A DNA stretch of 64,000 bases from positions 310,001 through 374,000 of the forward strand of contig MU867065.1 of assembly GCA_033725935.1 (NCBI GenBank), written 5' to 3'. A program made the translations under genes and the position numbers. The notes below the pieces were generated by a model, which was not told the origin of the DNA, made no database searches, and worked only from the letters and a program-made list of their open reading frames with translations. Within the stretch, counting starts at the first letter, position 1; each line of letters begins with the position of its first letter. This stretch comes from Cladorrhinum sp. PSN259. Its lineage: Eukaryota > Ascomycota > Sordariomycetes > Sordariales > Podosporaceae. Of this stretch, positions 42,053 through 53,183 are shown one piece after another.

Positions 42053-44584
42053 CTACACAGCCTCAGAATCCGAGTCATCATCCTCAAACTCTACCCGCAA
42101 TCCAAGCTGCACATTCAATAACCGAAGAAGAATGTCCGAGCCGCGCTCAATGTACTCATTCATGGAAGCTGCGGCTCGCTGCAGAGGCCGCATATCTCTA
42201 GTGCCGCTATCAACTCCCACAGCCGCCATAAAGATGAAGCCAACCATCCAAGGCAGCTGTGATTCCTTCTCCATATAAGCAGGCGTGAAAGTCCTGACCA
42301 GTTGCGAGTGACACCCATTCTTTACCCCTCTCAAGACCTCCCAGCAGAGCCGGTGCATAAGCAGCCACGGAAAAGCAAGCTCCAAGGTTTCGGCGTGCAG
42401 GGCAAAGGCCAGCGGCTGGATGAGTTCTTCAGGCCGCAGCAGCTCTCCCTTGGCGTGCTTCTTCTTCTTTTTCATCATTTTCTGCTGCTCAGTGCTGCTT
42501 AGTGGCTCCATAGTGAGGTTACCCTCTTCTATAGACCCCTCAGTCTGCCAGGTGCTGTGCGAGAGGATCTTATCAATGTGCTCCGGTGTCCAGTCGACCG
42601 ATTGCGTCTTGCGTCGAAGATATCGATCAGCAAACATCGAATAGACGGGAACAACCTTGCTGATGCCGCGAGGACCTGCACGAGATGCCAGACCACCGGG
42701 TTTCAGTTGTCGCCGTAATTTTGCAAATGATGAGCTCGAAATGCCCATTTGCAGACAGAAGCGCTTGAAGTACTCGTCAGTGTTTCCGGGTGCGTGGCCC
42801 ACATGTATGTTTGAGTCTCCCAAAAGGCTGTACGCAATTTCCATGTCCTTCCAGATACCGCTCAGGAGCTTTTCGCTCTTCAGAGCGTTGTAGAGATGCC
42901 AGGAGTAGGTGATCGATCCCCAACAGTTGGCCACGGCGATGCCGACGTCATGCAACTCGAATCGGAAATGGTAGAGCATTAGTCCCGCAATTACGGGCGA
43001 GGAGCGCAGCATAGAATTTGGCTGCGTTGATTCAGGGGGTAGGATTTTCATCCTGGCGTAGTTCTTGATTTTGATCTGATGGATGGGATCCTCGACAATC
43101 CAGTGGACCTTTTGAATCATTCCCGTGAGTTCACGGTCATTAGATGCTGGCCATGTATCAATTTTGAGGTCTTTGTGGAATTCCAGATGACGGCCAATCG
43201 TCTCGCCTATCGTGCTGATTTGGTTGATAACGTGTTTTGCAACATCCGGGACCTCCTCCCTCAATATGTGGTGAATGTCGAGGAATATTTGTGTAGCGAA
43301 AACCAGGTAAAAAGGAGATTGTCCAGTCTTCAGAGCCTCCTTCATTCCGCGCATCATCTTATCGTGGACCGGGTAGTTGTCAATCAGTCCGACTGTGACC
43401 AAGTCAGTGAACATTTCCAAGACGAGGACCTGGTCTTCGTTGAACTTCTCCGCCCCAGACAGCTTGGAGCGGTCAAGAGTGGGATCGTAATACCCGAATG
43501 TCCCAGGTTTGTAGAGCGGCAAATGATTTGGGTCATAAACTTTGAGGCAGCTCTCCAGAAGCATATAAGCATTCATATATGTGTAATTGGCGAGGTTGTA
43601 GGCGACATAATTTGAACGGTGAGCGTCGATAGCGGCCTCCAGGTCGTATCCTTGACTGACGCAAAAGGCGGCATGTAATCTGGACCCGAGCTTGTACATG
43701 CTGTGGCCCTTTAGTATCGGGAGAACCTCGTCGATTATGTTGCGCGCCAGGTCGACGGCCGTGTTCGTCGCGATTGCAGCAGCCGCCGCATCAAAAAAGC
43801 CCTGCTGGAAGGTTGCCCAAATCTGCCGTACCTCGTTTTGGATCTTTTTCAAGTCGTTGAAAAGCATGTAGTAAGCCATCATAGCGTCCGTGCTGGAGGT
43901 TTGAGGCTCGGCTTCGTAAACGATATCGTCCTGAAGAGTAGGTTTTGGTGCTGCTGGGTTGGCGGGTTTTGTGACAGGCGCAGGATTTGCTTCTACAGCT
44001 TCATGCACGGTGAGGCTTGCAAAGAAGTTTTCAAGCTTCCCTTCCTCAAGTGTTTGCAGGCTGTCGGCGGCGGAAGCTGCTTGGGAAGCGGCCGTAGACA
44101 TTATCAGTCGCAGCGAAGCTCGAACCTTTTCGAGGATGCTGACAAAGTATGAATGGCTCTCATCTGCGCGAGGATTGGGCTTTGTCGCATCTTCATTGAA
44201 TTTGGAAGTGAATGCAGACCGGATGACGATAACTTTGTCCAGACCTGCAACAAAAGAGTCAGGGACTGAAACAGAAGGACGACGAGAGGCGATATAGTTG
44301 GCAAGAGGGATAAAGTCTTTGATGGCAACGACGTATTTCTTGAAGACTGGCCTTGTCGTTGTCGCTGTCTGGGGTCTTTTGCACGTATTGTTTTCTTTGG
44401 CCTGCTTGCGAGCCTTCCCTTTGAGTCGTTTCGATGGCTGGGTTGGCTGCGATGGGGTATTTGGGTCAGTGAGGAGGTCCGCGGGGTAACCACATGCTCT
44501 GGCTGTCGTCACGAGCCAGTTAGCCACAAAGTCCGTGTCCTGTTTGTATTGGAGGTAAGTGCTCCGGAGAGGTGGAGAGAGCAT
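42053..44584 (-). CDS. DUF6604-type fungal protein
   Basis: A single-exon gene. I place the start at the ATG at 44584 (MLSPPLRSTYLQYKQDTDFV), because this matches the usual beginning of the fungal DUF6604 family; an ATG at 44710 would add 42 residues without similarity. The product is 843 aa. The family N-terminus is ANWLVTTARACGYPADLL, then a basic Lys-rich segment and FKKYVVAIKDFIPLANYIAS. The rest is helical with no enzyme motif, and the C-terminus is acidic (EFEDDDSDSEAV). Such proteins are abundant and variable in filamentous ascomycetes; the function is unknown. No transmembrane segment or signal peptide is seen. Confidence 0.8.
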   Translation of the reverse strand: MLSPPLRSTYLQYKQDTDFVANWLVTTARACGYPADLLTDPNTPSQPTQPSKRLKGKARKQAKENNTCKRPQTATTTRPVFKKYVVAIKDFIPLANYIASRRPSVSVPDSFVAGLDKVIVIRSAFTSKFNEDATKPNPRADESHSYFVSILEKVRASLRLIMSTAASQAASAADSLQTLEEGKLENFFASLTVHEAVEANPAPVTKPANPAAPKPTLQDDIVYEAEPQTSSTDAMMAYYMLFNDLKKIQNEVRQIWATFQQGFFDAAAAAIATNTAVDLARNIIDEVLPILKGHSMYKLGSRLHAAFCVSQGYDLEAAIDAHRSNYVAYNLANYTYMNAYMLLESCLKVYDPNHLPLYKPGTFGYYDPTLDRSKLSGAEKFNEDQVLVLEMFTDLVTVGLIDNYPVHDKMMRGMKEALKTGQSPFYLVFATQIFLDIHHILREEVPDVAKHVINQISTIGETIGRHLEFHKDLKIDTWPASNDRELTGMIQKVHWIVEDPIHQIKIKNYARMKILPPESTQPNSMLRSSPVIAGLMLYHFRFELHDVGIAVANCWGSITYSWHLYNALKSEKLLSGIWKDMEIAYSLLGDSNIHVGHAPGNTDEYFKRFCLQMGISSSSFAKLRRQLKPGGLASRAGPRGISKVVPVYSMFADRYLRRKTQSVDWTPEHIDKILSHSTWQTEGSIEEGNLTMEPLSSTEQQKMMKKKKKHAKGELLRPEELIQPLAFALHAETLELAFPWLLMHRLCWEVLRGVKNGCHSQLVRTFTPAYMEKESQLPWMVGFIFMAAVGVDSGTRDMRPLQRAAASMNEYIERGSDILLRLLNVQLGLRVEFEDDDSDSEAV

Positions 44585-45858
44585 TGTGAGGAAAATATGA
44601 TGACTGTGATGGTTGCACAGAGGTTGGTACCTGGTTGAGAGTTCAGGGAAAGAAGCGATGGATGAACGAGGAGTTGAGTACAGAGTGGAAGTGACGCCAG
44701 TGAGGTGCATCCGTCGAAGCGTATTTTAGTCTCCGTGTCTCCTCAGACCTGCGCTGTGGATATCGCGTTTTTGCAAAAAATAGTCCGGGGCTAGGGATAC
44801 TTATGTCAGCTTTAGTGTAATGATAAGTTGCGCTTGGAATGCTAAGGCGCTTCCGATGAATCATTGATGCTCTTAAGTGCAGAATAAGCTCTGGTGCGAG
44901 ATGAGGGTAAGGTTTATGGCTGTGACATGCCCAAGGAATCACGCAAAGCAAGTGATACAAACAAATCAAATCAAAATAGCCCAATTTTTCGAGCTAACAA
45001 AGCAAATCTGGACCATATTCGACCTTCATGGCAAAGACTCCCGTGAAGGATGCCGGGCGAATGACGTAGCTGCCAGCAGGAGGGAAGCAAGGGCCATCCC
45101 AGCCCTTCTGGCGGAACCAGCCTTTCTACAGAATCTAGAAGGCTACTACGGATCCATTTCGTTGGATTGTTTGCTTCACGTCAATAAGTGTCAATGTGGC
45201 GCGTGCACTTTGGCTTCGTTCCATGTTTGGCTGGTTTCGTCCCGCAGTTTGCTGGGGATGCTCTTGCCGGCGCTACAACGAGAGGGAAAAAAGAAAAAAA
45301 AAGTTGAGAGAGAGAGAAAGGTCTCCCGCTTTTGTCATTTTATCGTTTTCGTTTTCACTTTCTTGCCAAAAACATAAAAAAAAACTGTAAAAAAACTGAC
45401 ACACCCACCTAAACCTCCTTTCATCCCATGTCAGTGCTCTTGGTTGCGGAAACCCCGCACATGTGAGATCACAGAGAAGCGGCTCGGTATACCAATCGAG
45501 TAACCTGCACGTTCACGCAGTTAAAAACGGGGAACAAGGCAAAGCATTCCATACATTCATTCCAGTGTTCAGTTGAACTGAATTAGTGCCATTAATGTTT
45601 CAACCAATCACTTCGTGACTGCCCGACTGGATGACTGGTTCGTGTCACCAATTGCGTCAGGGCCACCTGATGCAAGGTTGCATCGACAAACCTCAGCCGT
45701 CGGCGGAGACAGCTGCTTCGCATCTCTCTTGATTCTGTATAATACTTTATCAAGCCGGCCGCCAGTAGTTTATGAAGCTCTCGAGGAAGCCATCTCTGGC
45801 ACACAAACAAATAAAATCATTCGCATCAATTTTGTCAAAACCCCGACAATCCTCAAAC
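44585..45858. other. divergent intergenic region
   Basis: About 1.3 kb between the DUF6604 gene and the small gene at 45859. Contains an A-rich tract and short GA runs near 45290-45325. No gene recognised. Confidence 0.4.
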
Positions 45859-46215
45859 ATGTCATCATCCTCCAACACGAACACCCCGACCGACGATGCT
45901 CCGCAAAAGAAATCCCTCTATCAGCGGTTCTGGGAGTTCAAGAACCACCGCAACAAGCAGATCTCGGAAGAAGACATGCTCAAGTACACTGGCAAATCCC
46001 GCGCCGAGCTAATCGACTGGAGCAAGACCGCTCCCGGTGTTGGAGGGAACCAACCTGCCGGTACTCTCGCTGTTGGCCCCGCGCATGGGATTGGTGGTGT
46101 GGCTGCCGGGGCGGGATTGGGCGGGTGGGGATTCGGTGCGAAGGGCGAGTTGAAGTTTCCTAATAAGGGTCCGACGGAGCAGAAAAAGAAGGAGGTTGAG
46201 GATGATAGTGAGTAG
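45859..46215 (+). CDS. small conserved fungal protein, unknown function
   Basis: A single exon of 118 aa from the ATG at 45859 (MSSSSNTNTP); an earlier in-frame ATG at 45772 would add 29 residues. Visible segments are KSLYQRFWEFKNHRNKQISE, DMLKYTGKSRAELIDWSKTA, then a Gly-rich central part (GVGGNQPAGTLAVGPAHGIG) and a short basic-acidic end. The Gly/Ala-rich middle and the KYTGKSRAEL block recur in small fungal proteins as I remember them, but no function is known. No signal peptide. Confidence 0.7.
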   Translation: MSSSSNTNTPTDDAPQKKSLYQRFWEFKNHRNKQISEEDMLKYTGKSRAELIDWSKTAPGVGGNQPAGTLAVGPAHGIGGVAAGAGLGGWGFGAKGELKFPNKGPTEQKKKEVEDDSE

Positions 46216-47050
46216 GTGATGTGATGCACACAAGGTGTTTGAGTGGTAGAGGAGGTTCTTTTATGGTTATGAACAATGATGGGATGAATGAGGAAGGTAT
46301 TAATTGGTTGGCACTTGTTGGGTAATTGGTTACCTGGATGTCTGTACCTAGCCGGCAGTGACAGGTTGCAACGTCCTTTACCCGGTCGTTGTGGAAGCGA
46401 AGCTTCAATAAGCATTAAGATTGGTCTTGAAAATCCTTCGTCGATTGGAATTTTTTCAGTGTTTACCAGCGACTCTTGCCTCCCTCCAAATCACAAACTT
46501 GAATCCATCAATAACTTCCCGTCACCGAGCCATCTCAAATGATGTACATGTACTCGCCGAGTTGCTTCTCAACTGAAATCAGCTAGTAAAAGAGGACTGT
46601 GGGGGGGAAACGAAGCCTACGAACAGACCGAGAGCCATGTGGCAAGGTAGATTATGCAAGAAGCAAATTTGATCAATTTAGGACTCAATAAGAGGGTTTA
46701 TAAATCATCGCTGACAGAAACCTCTGTTCTAGAACCGTTCAATCTACCTACACGTGGCAAATGATACAACACCATTTAAATATCCCGTCTTCTTCCCATC
46801 CCGGGATAAAGATCCTAGTATCTACTGCACCTCGTGCAGTAAGTGCCAACTCCCGGATCACCGCCTAATCCAGTTAATATCCAACAAATTAATATCTCGG
46901 CATCCAATATGGCACCAATACGACCGACCACTACTATTTATTAGTTAGTCTCTGGGATGACCCATTCTTGATTCTGGCTCACTTTCCAACCTCTAACCAC
47001 CATCACCAACCATCGCCAACCATCACCAGATGCCGAACTTTGAACTGAAA
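46216..47050. other. intergenic region
   Basis: About 830 bp; nothing recognised apart from being the promoter of the DUF1996 gene. Short CCATCACCA-type repeats lie at 46998-47030. Confidence 0.4.
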
Positions 47051-48272
47051 ATGCAGTGGAAACCGCTCACTCTGGCGTTGCTCCTCCTTGAGGGGGCTTC
47101 TGCCCAGGCCATGATGCCCATGATGCGCTTTCAATGCTCCCAACTAGTCGTCGAGCGTCTAGACCCCCTAGTAAACCCCGGCGTCGCCCCCTCCCCCCAC
47201 CTCCACCAGATCGTCGGCGGCAACTCGTTCAACCTCTCGATGGATCCTCTCACCCACGACCTGCCCACCAAGTCGTCCTGCACCTCGTGCACATTCTCCG
47301 AGGACTTCTCCAACTACTGGACCGCCGTCATGTACTTTCGCGCTCGCAACGGCAGCTTCACTCGGGTGCAGCAGCTGCCCAACGAAGGCCTCAAGGGCAA
47401 CGGCGGCATCACCATCTACTACATTGCCCCATCCGATAAAAAGGCCGTCGTGACCGCCTTCAAGCCCGGGTTCCGCATGCTCGTCGGTGACGCGTCCAGG
47501 ACGAACCCGGCCCCCTCGCGCAAGATCTGCCACCGTTGCATGCCCACGTCGGGGGACAACAAGAACATCAACTGCGGCTCGCCCGACGCGCAGACCTTCC
47601 CCACCAAGTTTTGCGAGGGCGGGATCCGCACCATCATTACCTTCCCGACCTGCTGGGACGGCAAGAACCTGGACAGCCCGGACCACATGAGCCACGTCGC
47701 GTATGCGACCGGCGCGGGCGCCAACGACGTCGGCCCGACGGGAGCCTGTCCGGCGAGCCACCCCGTCGTGATCCCGCAGCTCATGTACGAGATCATCTGG
47801 GACACGAGACCGTTCAGCAAGAAGGAGCTGTGGCCCGAGAACCCGAACGAGCAGCCGTTTGTTTGGAGCACGGGGGATACGTGAGTTCCACCCAGTCTAA
47901 ACTGATAATTATTGACCGACATGCTATATTTTACCATCTTTCTTTTTACTGATCGAGTTTTGAAAACAGTCACGGATACTCCCAACACGGCGATTACGTC
48001 TTTGGCTGGCAGGGCGACTCGCTGCAAAAGGCCCTCGACGCGCGGTGCACCGGGGATACCTGCGCTCAGCTCAAGATGCAGAGCACCGAGGACGCCGTCA
48101 AGTGCACCAAGGCGCGGGACGTGGAAGAGGAAATCGATGGATGTAAGTTGAAACGCTTTCCACAATGGGTCAACCATATGCTCCAAGAAGATTCTGAGTG
48201 ACGGCTACTGACTGTTGTAACTTTTAATTTGCAGGGGTAACCAAACTCCCTGGCGACCGAATGCTCTTCTAA
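47051..48272 (+). CDS. secreted DUF1996-domain protein
   Basis: Three exons, up to 47880, 47970-48142 and 48235-48272, with introns of 89 and 92 bp. From the ATG at 47051 the product is 346 aa; an ATG at 47030 would add seven residues. The start at 47051 gives a clean signal peptide (MQWKPLTLALLLLEGASAQA). DUF1996 signatures follow: MRFQCSQLVVERLDPLVNPG, SPHLHQIVGGNSFNLSMDP, SSCTSCTFSEDFSNYWTAVM and FPTCWDGKNLDSPDHMSHVA, then HGDYVFGWQGDSLQKALDAR. The family is secreted and widespread in fungi on plant matter. The enzymatic role is unknown, although the conserved His, Cys and Asp residues suggest an enzyme or metal-binding fold. Confidence 0.92.
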
Positions 48273-48963
48273 ACCAGAATTCTTCACTTTGACAACTTGA
48301 AGAACATCCGCCGTTATGCACGCTTATTAATCGACATGGCGTGGCTTTTGTGCGATATTTTCTTTAACACGACGAAAGTTGGATGTCTTGTTCCTGCCAC
48401 CAAACCATAGCAGCAGCTGAAAGAGTGTGTGGGAGGGGAGGGGGAGACAGGGGGAGTCAATATTTGAAGTTACTTGTGGAAATCTTTCAATTTAGAGCAG
48501 TGGCAGAGGTCCGAGTCTTGGGATTTCTTTCGCGTCGATAATAAGCTGTTGACATTGACACACTCTTATACCAAACGTGTTTCCCTCGAGAGTTTGCATT
48601 TTCGCTTCATAACATAGTATTTTGAGAGCGCTAAGGGTGTCTCTGTCTATATGTATCCATCCTTATTCTTTGATCCCTCCATCCCCGGTCCTAGCAACCT
48701 CCAGTAGGGATCCTGTATCCTCTGGTCGCTCATCATTTTACCAAGATACCCAAGTTTAATTTACATTGATGAGAACCATATATAAAATTTCACTCTCGAT
48801 TTTATCACGTCTGGAGGTGCCAGTTCAGTGACCAAGGTAGCATTCCATATTTCCTTTCAGCTGCAGGACTGAGATGCTATATTATATCTGGCACGTTGCT
48901 ATATACTGTCTCTTCCAGCCTGTTTCCTTCCCTCCGCCGCCTCCAATTCAAGGCCTACTCCAC
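48273..48963. other. intergenic region between convergent genes
   Basis: About 690 bp; no feature recognised. Confidence 0.4.
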
Positions 48964-49788
48964 TTACTTGGGATGGATCTCACAATCCACGGTCCCAGAC
49001 TGGCAAAGGCCGTTGTGGGTAGCAGTATTGTCGCCGTCAAAGGTGTAAGCCCGCCCAGCGCAGGGGGCAAACCAGCGGTGCGCCTCGGTTGCGTCGGTGC
49101 CGCGGTGAGGGTTCTTGCAAGCGCCCTGGCCGTTGTTGCTGGGGCAGGGCAAGCTCTGCTGCCAGAGCTTGGGATCGATACAGCCACCCATGAATACGCC
49201 GGCGGCACGGCACTTGCAGATGATCGGGAGCGTGTAGCCGTCTACGTAACTGACGTCGACCACACCGTAAGGCCAAGGGATCTCGGGGCTTTGGAACCTG
49301 TAGCCGGCTTCAAGCAGGCTTTAGTCACCCTGGATCTTGTTCCCGGCGACGTTGAATGACACCTTGCCGGCCCAGGCGGTGGGGGCGAGAATGGAAGCAG
49401 TGGCGCCCTTCTTCATGATGCCGGGGCCGGGCATGCCGCCGATGGGGGTCGGAGCATCGGGGATCTTGTCGTGGGTTGTGGTAAGGTCGACACCCGCAAG
49501 GTTGGTATAGGCGAATGTGAAGATATCTGGTCCTTGAGTCGTCCTTGCGCCAACAGGAGGAGCGTGAGGGGTGGGAGCTAAGGCACCACTGTAGTTGGGG
49601 CCATGAGCCTCTGCGAGAATCTGGGCTGTAATATGGGAGGGAGTCTGGGTGACCACAGTCGAGAATGTGCTGCAAGTACGGATGGCAGCGCTGTTAGCAA
49701 CAGTGGTTTGGAAAACGCCCGAGTCGGCCAAGGTGACTGGCAGAAAGGCGAGGCCAAGGACAACAAGAAGTAAATTGCAAGCTACCAT
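48964..49788 (-). pseudogene. thaumatin-like secreted protein gene with premature stop
   Basis: From the ATG at 49788 a signal peptide (MVACNLLLVVLGLAFLPVTL) and about 155 residues run to TAA at 49321-49323. The same frame then continues without interruption to a normal end, CQSGTVDCEIHPK, at 48964. The whole is collinear with the intact paralogue at 51217-52062: both have IFTF followed by TNLAG near the middle, then DVSYVDGY, PIICKCRA, GCIDPKLW, GACKNP, WFAPCAGRAYTF and DCEIHPK. The stop falls where the paralogue reads Trp-Glu-Ser. A candidate GT...AG intron across the stop would be only 31 nt and shift the frame, so it is not credible. All cysteines of the domain remain, suggesting recent loss or an allele-specific stop. 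Confidence 0.75.
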
Positions 49789-51216
49789 GTTGATGATGTG
49801 GTATAGTATGTAGAGAAGGCCCAGTGTAGTTGTCGGATGTAAGAATAGGGGAGGCAAGGGAAGTGAAGAAACCTACAGGTTTTATACAAGAAGCTTTGCT
49901 TCTGCAAATTGAGAAAAAAGGTTGCAAATTTTGCAACATATAGAATCAGCATGGGATGAACACTGCAAAGAATTGCAGCGAGGTCATCGGGGGACGTGAG
50001 TGGGGTTCAATGGGGAGGAGGATAGTAGACTAGGAGGGGGAAAATAGGTCAGGCGGCAGCATAAAAGATCAGTCAAATTTGCCAACGAGGCTCTAAAAAA
50101 TGGTTGGTAAGGAAGGTACGGCTGCGAAAAAGATCAGTCTTATTCCCTTAGAAGCCAGCTGATCTGTAAACATTACAGCGACCTGAATGCGGCGAGCCTT
50201 GCAAGTGCTGCTCGTTAGAAGGACAATTTTAGTTGTAAGAGAAGAAGATTTATATAATTAGCGCGTTTGAGAGTTGGAACCCTTTCATCATAATATCACG
50301 AGAAAACAACAACAAGTTGCTGTCAACAACTTGATCACGCCGGGCAGTTCCTGCAGCTCCTCAGGCTCAGGCTGCAGCTCAACATGGGAAATTCCACCCA
50401 TCTAGTAGGTACGTTGGAATCTAAATAAAGTTGAAAGAACCAGGAATGGGATGGAATGTGTTTTATGGCTATTTCGTTACACCAGTACGATCAGTCGGGC
50501 TAAAGCATTGTGCTGTTGGGGGGCAAACTGTGATGATCGAGATCAATCTTTTGCTACATATGCCATGTCGCTTGCTATATTAGATTGGTCCACCAAATGT
50601 AGTAATCTCGATTTAATATTCATGACTATTAAGCTGTCACAAATCAAACATAGTATTATGTCTCTTACAAGCTGAGAGGCTGCGTTTTCTTCTCAACCGT
50701 GACAATGGACCTGTAAAACCCAGTGCCATTGCTTTGCGGCCGAGATGACAGGACCAACAAAGAATCCATCCCGACCACAGACGAGAGATGACAAGCAATA
50801 TACCAATTTTCTTGCCTCAGGTGACCATAAAATCTTCGCTCAACCCAACTTACTTTCGTTGTTGAGTCGCTGCCTCGCGCAAACCCTCAACAATATCCTC
50901 CAAAGGCAATTCTAGCCTTGTTCTTGCGCACTAGTCTCATGGTCTGATTCTCTCATTCCCACAAGGCTCTGCAGCTATGGGATTCTCAACAAGTTTCCCC
51001 TGTGGCTGAGTGATGCAAGGCTCCCATGATATCGGCAGCCGTAGTTCATCTCGTCTTCATCGTTCGGATGAGAGCTTACTGCAGACAACACCAAGTTTTG
51101 CAGATCTACTACTGCAAAGGTTCCGAAAAACTTCAAGTATATAAAGAGGCCCTTTACTACTCCTTACTCACTCTTTTCTCACTACAACCCACCAGCCACA
51201 GCTCGATGCAAATACC
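49789..51216. other. region between the divergent thaumatin-like paralogues
   Basis: About 1.4 kb. Besides the TATA box listed, no gene or repeat is recognised; an ORF at 50451-50675 lacks any motif. Confidence 0.4.
51138..51146 (+). promoter_or_regulatory. TATA box of the thaumatin-like gene
   Basis: TATATAAAG about 75 bp before the ATG at 51217, a good core-promoter position for a strongly regulated gene with a short leader. Confidence 0.6.
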
Positions 51217-52062
51217 ATGCATTTCTTCAGTACAACTCTCGCTACCTTGAGCATCCTTTTGCTCGCTGCAGTGTCGGCAACTGAGATTACTCGCAATGCT
51301 GTGACCACCCCCACGACGGCCAGAACGCTTTCCACCGTCTTTACTCGCCCCACTCGACCACTAACTGTCAACTACGATGGCATTGGTCCCGACTCTCTTT
51401 TTCCTGGCACAGCCAGCGGTGGTGCTCTAGATCCCACTCCCGCTGCTCCTCCTCTGGGCGCCCAAACCACTCCCGGCCCTAACATATTCACCTTCGCCAT
51501 GACAAACCTAGCCGGCGAAGACCTCTCGACTCTGCATGTTCTCAACGCCGATCCCACTATAAAATATGAATCACCCATCAACGGCATCCCAACGCCAGGC
51601 GTCTTTCCACGTGGCGCCAGCTATTCTATCCTTGCCCCAACCGGATGGGCAGGCCGCGTCGCTGTCAACAAGGCTGGCTCAGGAATCACTGGCTGGGAGT
51701 CACTGATTGAGGGTTCCTACCACATCCCTCCCAACTCTGGCCAAATCTACCCTTACGGAGTCATCGACGTTTCTTACGTGGACGGATACACGTATCCGAT
51801 CATTTGCAAGTGCAGGGCCACCAACAAGTTCCTGAGCGGCTGCATTGACCCGAAGCTGTGGTCCCAGGCCAAGGCTTGCCCCGAAATCAACGAACATGGA
51901 GCATGCAAAAATCCATTCCGCCTGGAGAAGGATATTGACCACGCGCACGAGTGGTTTGCCCCCTGTGCAGGCCGGGCTTACACGTTCTCCAAGGACGACA
52001 AGGCCGTCTCTAATGGGAACTGCCAGTCAGGTATCATCGACTGCGAGATCCACCCTAAATAG
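51217..52062 (+). CDS. secreted thaumatin-like protein
   Basis: A single exon of 281 aa. Signal peptide MHFFSTTLATLSILLLAAVS is followed by a variable Thr/Pro-rich part. From about residue 88 the thaumatin-like features appear: NIFTFAMTNLAGEDL, GWAGRVAVNKAG, then YGVIDVSYVDGYTYPIICKC, GCIDPKLW, HGACKNPF, WFAPCAGRAYTFSKDDKAVS and CQSGIIDCEIHPK. The spacing of Cys residues and the DVSYVDGY plus YTFSKDD blocks resemble the acidic-cleft region of the family. Such fungal proteins may act on beta-glucan in the wall; activity is not proven. It forms an inverted pair with the broken copy at 48964-49788. Confidence 0.8.
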   Translation: MHFFSTTLATLSILLLAAVSATEITRNAVTTPTTARTLSTVFTRPTRPLTVNYDGIGPDSLFPGTASGGALDPTPAAPPLGAQTTPGPNIFTFAMTNLAGEDLSTLHVLNADPTIKYESPINGIPTPGVFPRGASYSILAPTGWAGRVAVNKAGSGITGWESLIEGSYHIPPNSGQIYPYGVIDVSYVDGYTYPIICKCRATNKFLSGCIDPKLWSQAKACPEINEHGACKNPFRLEKDIDHAHEWFAPCAGRAYTFSKDDKAVSNGNCQSGIIDCEIHPK

Positions 52063-52520
52063 CTCTCATTGATACACTCACAGGACGGGGAGGAAATGGT
52101 TGTATATAAGGAGGAAGGGAGGTAGTGGACCAAGTATAAATAAAACAATTCGAGTCTGCAACTCCATGTTTCTTTTTCTTTTGGCGACTCTAAATGTGCA
52201 GAAGGAAAGATAGGAACAAAAGAGCCCAATAAAGTAAAAAGGTCAGATGCTGCGGGAAAAGCGACAAGAGTTGTTGTTGATGCTCTAACCCTATTCTCCG
52301 AAGGATCACGGACATTCTCACACCTCTAGCCCCTCCCAGATATGACACGCAATTTTCTTTGTCAGCAACTTACACACAGAATACTGGTCAAGCTCCGAGA
52401 GGCGCCGGCATCCAATCAACAAGATGTGTTTAAAAACAGGCAAACAGTTGAAACAGACAACATTTCGCATTTTCTCCCATCAATCCTTTACTCGCAGCAA
52501 ATTCCATATTCAAGCCGACC
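52063..52520. other. intergenic region
   Basis: About 460 bp; nothing recognised. Confidence 0.4.
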
Positions 52521-53183
52521 ATGTCTGACATTTCTTCATTTCTCTTCAATATCCTCCCGCCATGTCATCTAATCGTCTACTCCACCCTCCTAGGCACCCA
52601 ACTCTACCAGACCTTCGTTATGACAAAGGTTTCTTACAATGCACTGTCAAGACCAGCATTCAGAACCTTGCAGAAACGGGTCTTCCCACTCTACTTCAAG
52701 GCACAAGCCTGCCTGGTATTGTTGAATGCCATCACGTTCCCTGCCAGTGGTCCAGGAGGACTGGCAACAAACAAGGCAGACTGGATCCCGCATCTCATCG
52801 CGGGAGTCACAGCCATCCTGAATCTGAGCATCTATGAACCAAGGACACGACGATCAATGATTCAAGTGGCACACCAAGGTGAGAAAGAAAAGAAAAACCG
52901 ACCCGAAATTGCCGAGGAGAAACATGATTGCTGATGATCGTAACACATAGAAGCACGTGACGCCCAAACTCCGCCGAAGGCTGTGGCATCTGACAGCGAG
53001 AGGAAAGAGAAGGAGGACTCGGAACCTCCACCGGAGTTATTGCCAGTGAGACAAGCGGCGAAAAAGCAATTCTCACGAGATCACGCCATGTGCATCCATC
53101 TGAACTTGATCACCATTGTTGCGACGGTGATTTATGGGTTGAGGTTAGCTTCGAGAGTTGATGTTGTTGCCCCTGTCGCGTGA
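52521..53183 (+). CDS. TMEM205-like (DUF4149) membrane protein
   Basis: Two exons, 52521-52878 and 52951-53183, with a 72-bp intron (GTGAGA...CATAG) in phase 1; 196 aa. The N-terminal half has PPCHLIVYSTLLGTQLYQTF, then RTLQKRVFPLYFKAQACLVL and a second hydrophobic part (IAGVTAILNLSIY). After the splice a charged linker leads to KKQFSRDHAMCIHLNLITIV, the conserved HxxxxHLNL end of the family with a last membrane helix. Four helices in an ER or organellar membrane are expected. The molecular function is not established. Confidence 0.85.

Noticed and set aside
47168..47761. 197-codon antisense frame in the DUF1996 gene
   Set aside because: GC-rich coding sequence on the other strand explains it; there is no family similarity.
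49293..49334. Short GT...AG intron removing the stop in the thaumatin-like pseudogene
   Set aside because: It would be 31 nt, below the usable size, and its removal breaks the frame shared with the paralogue.
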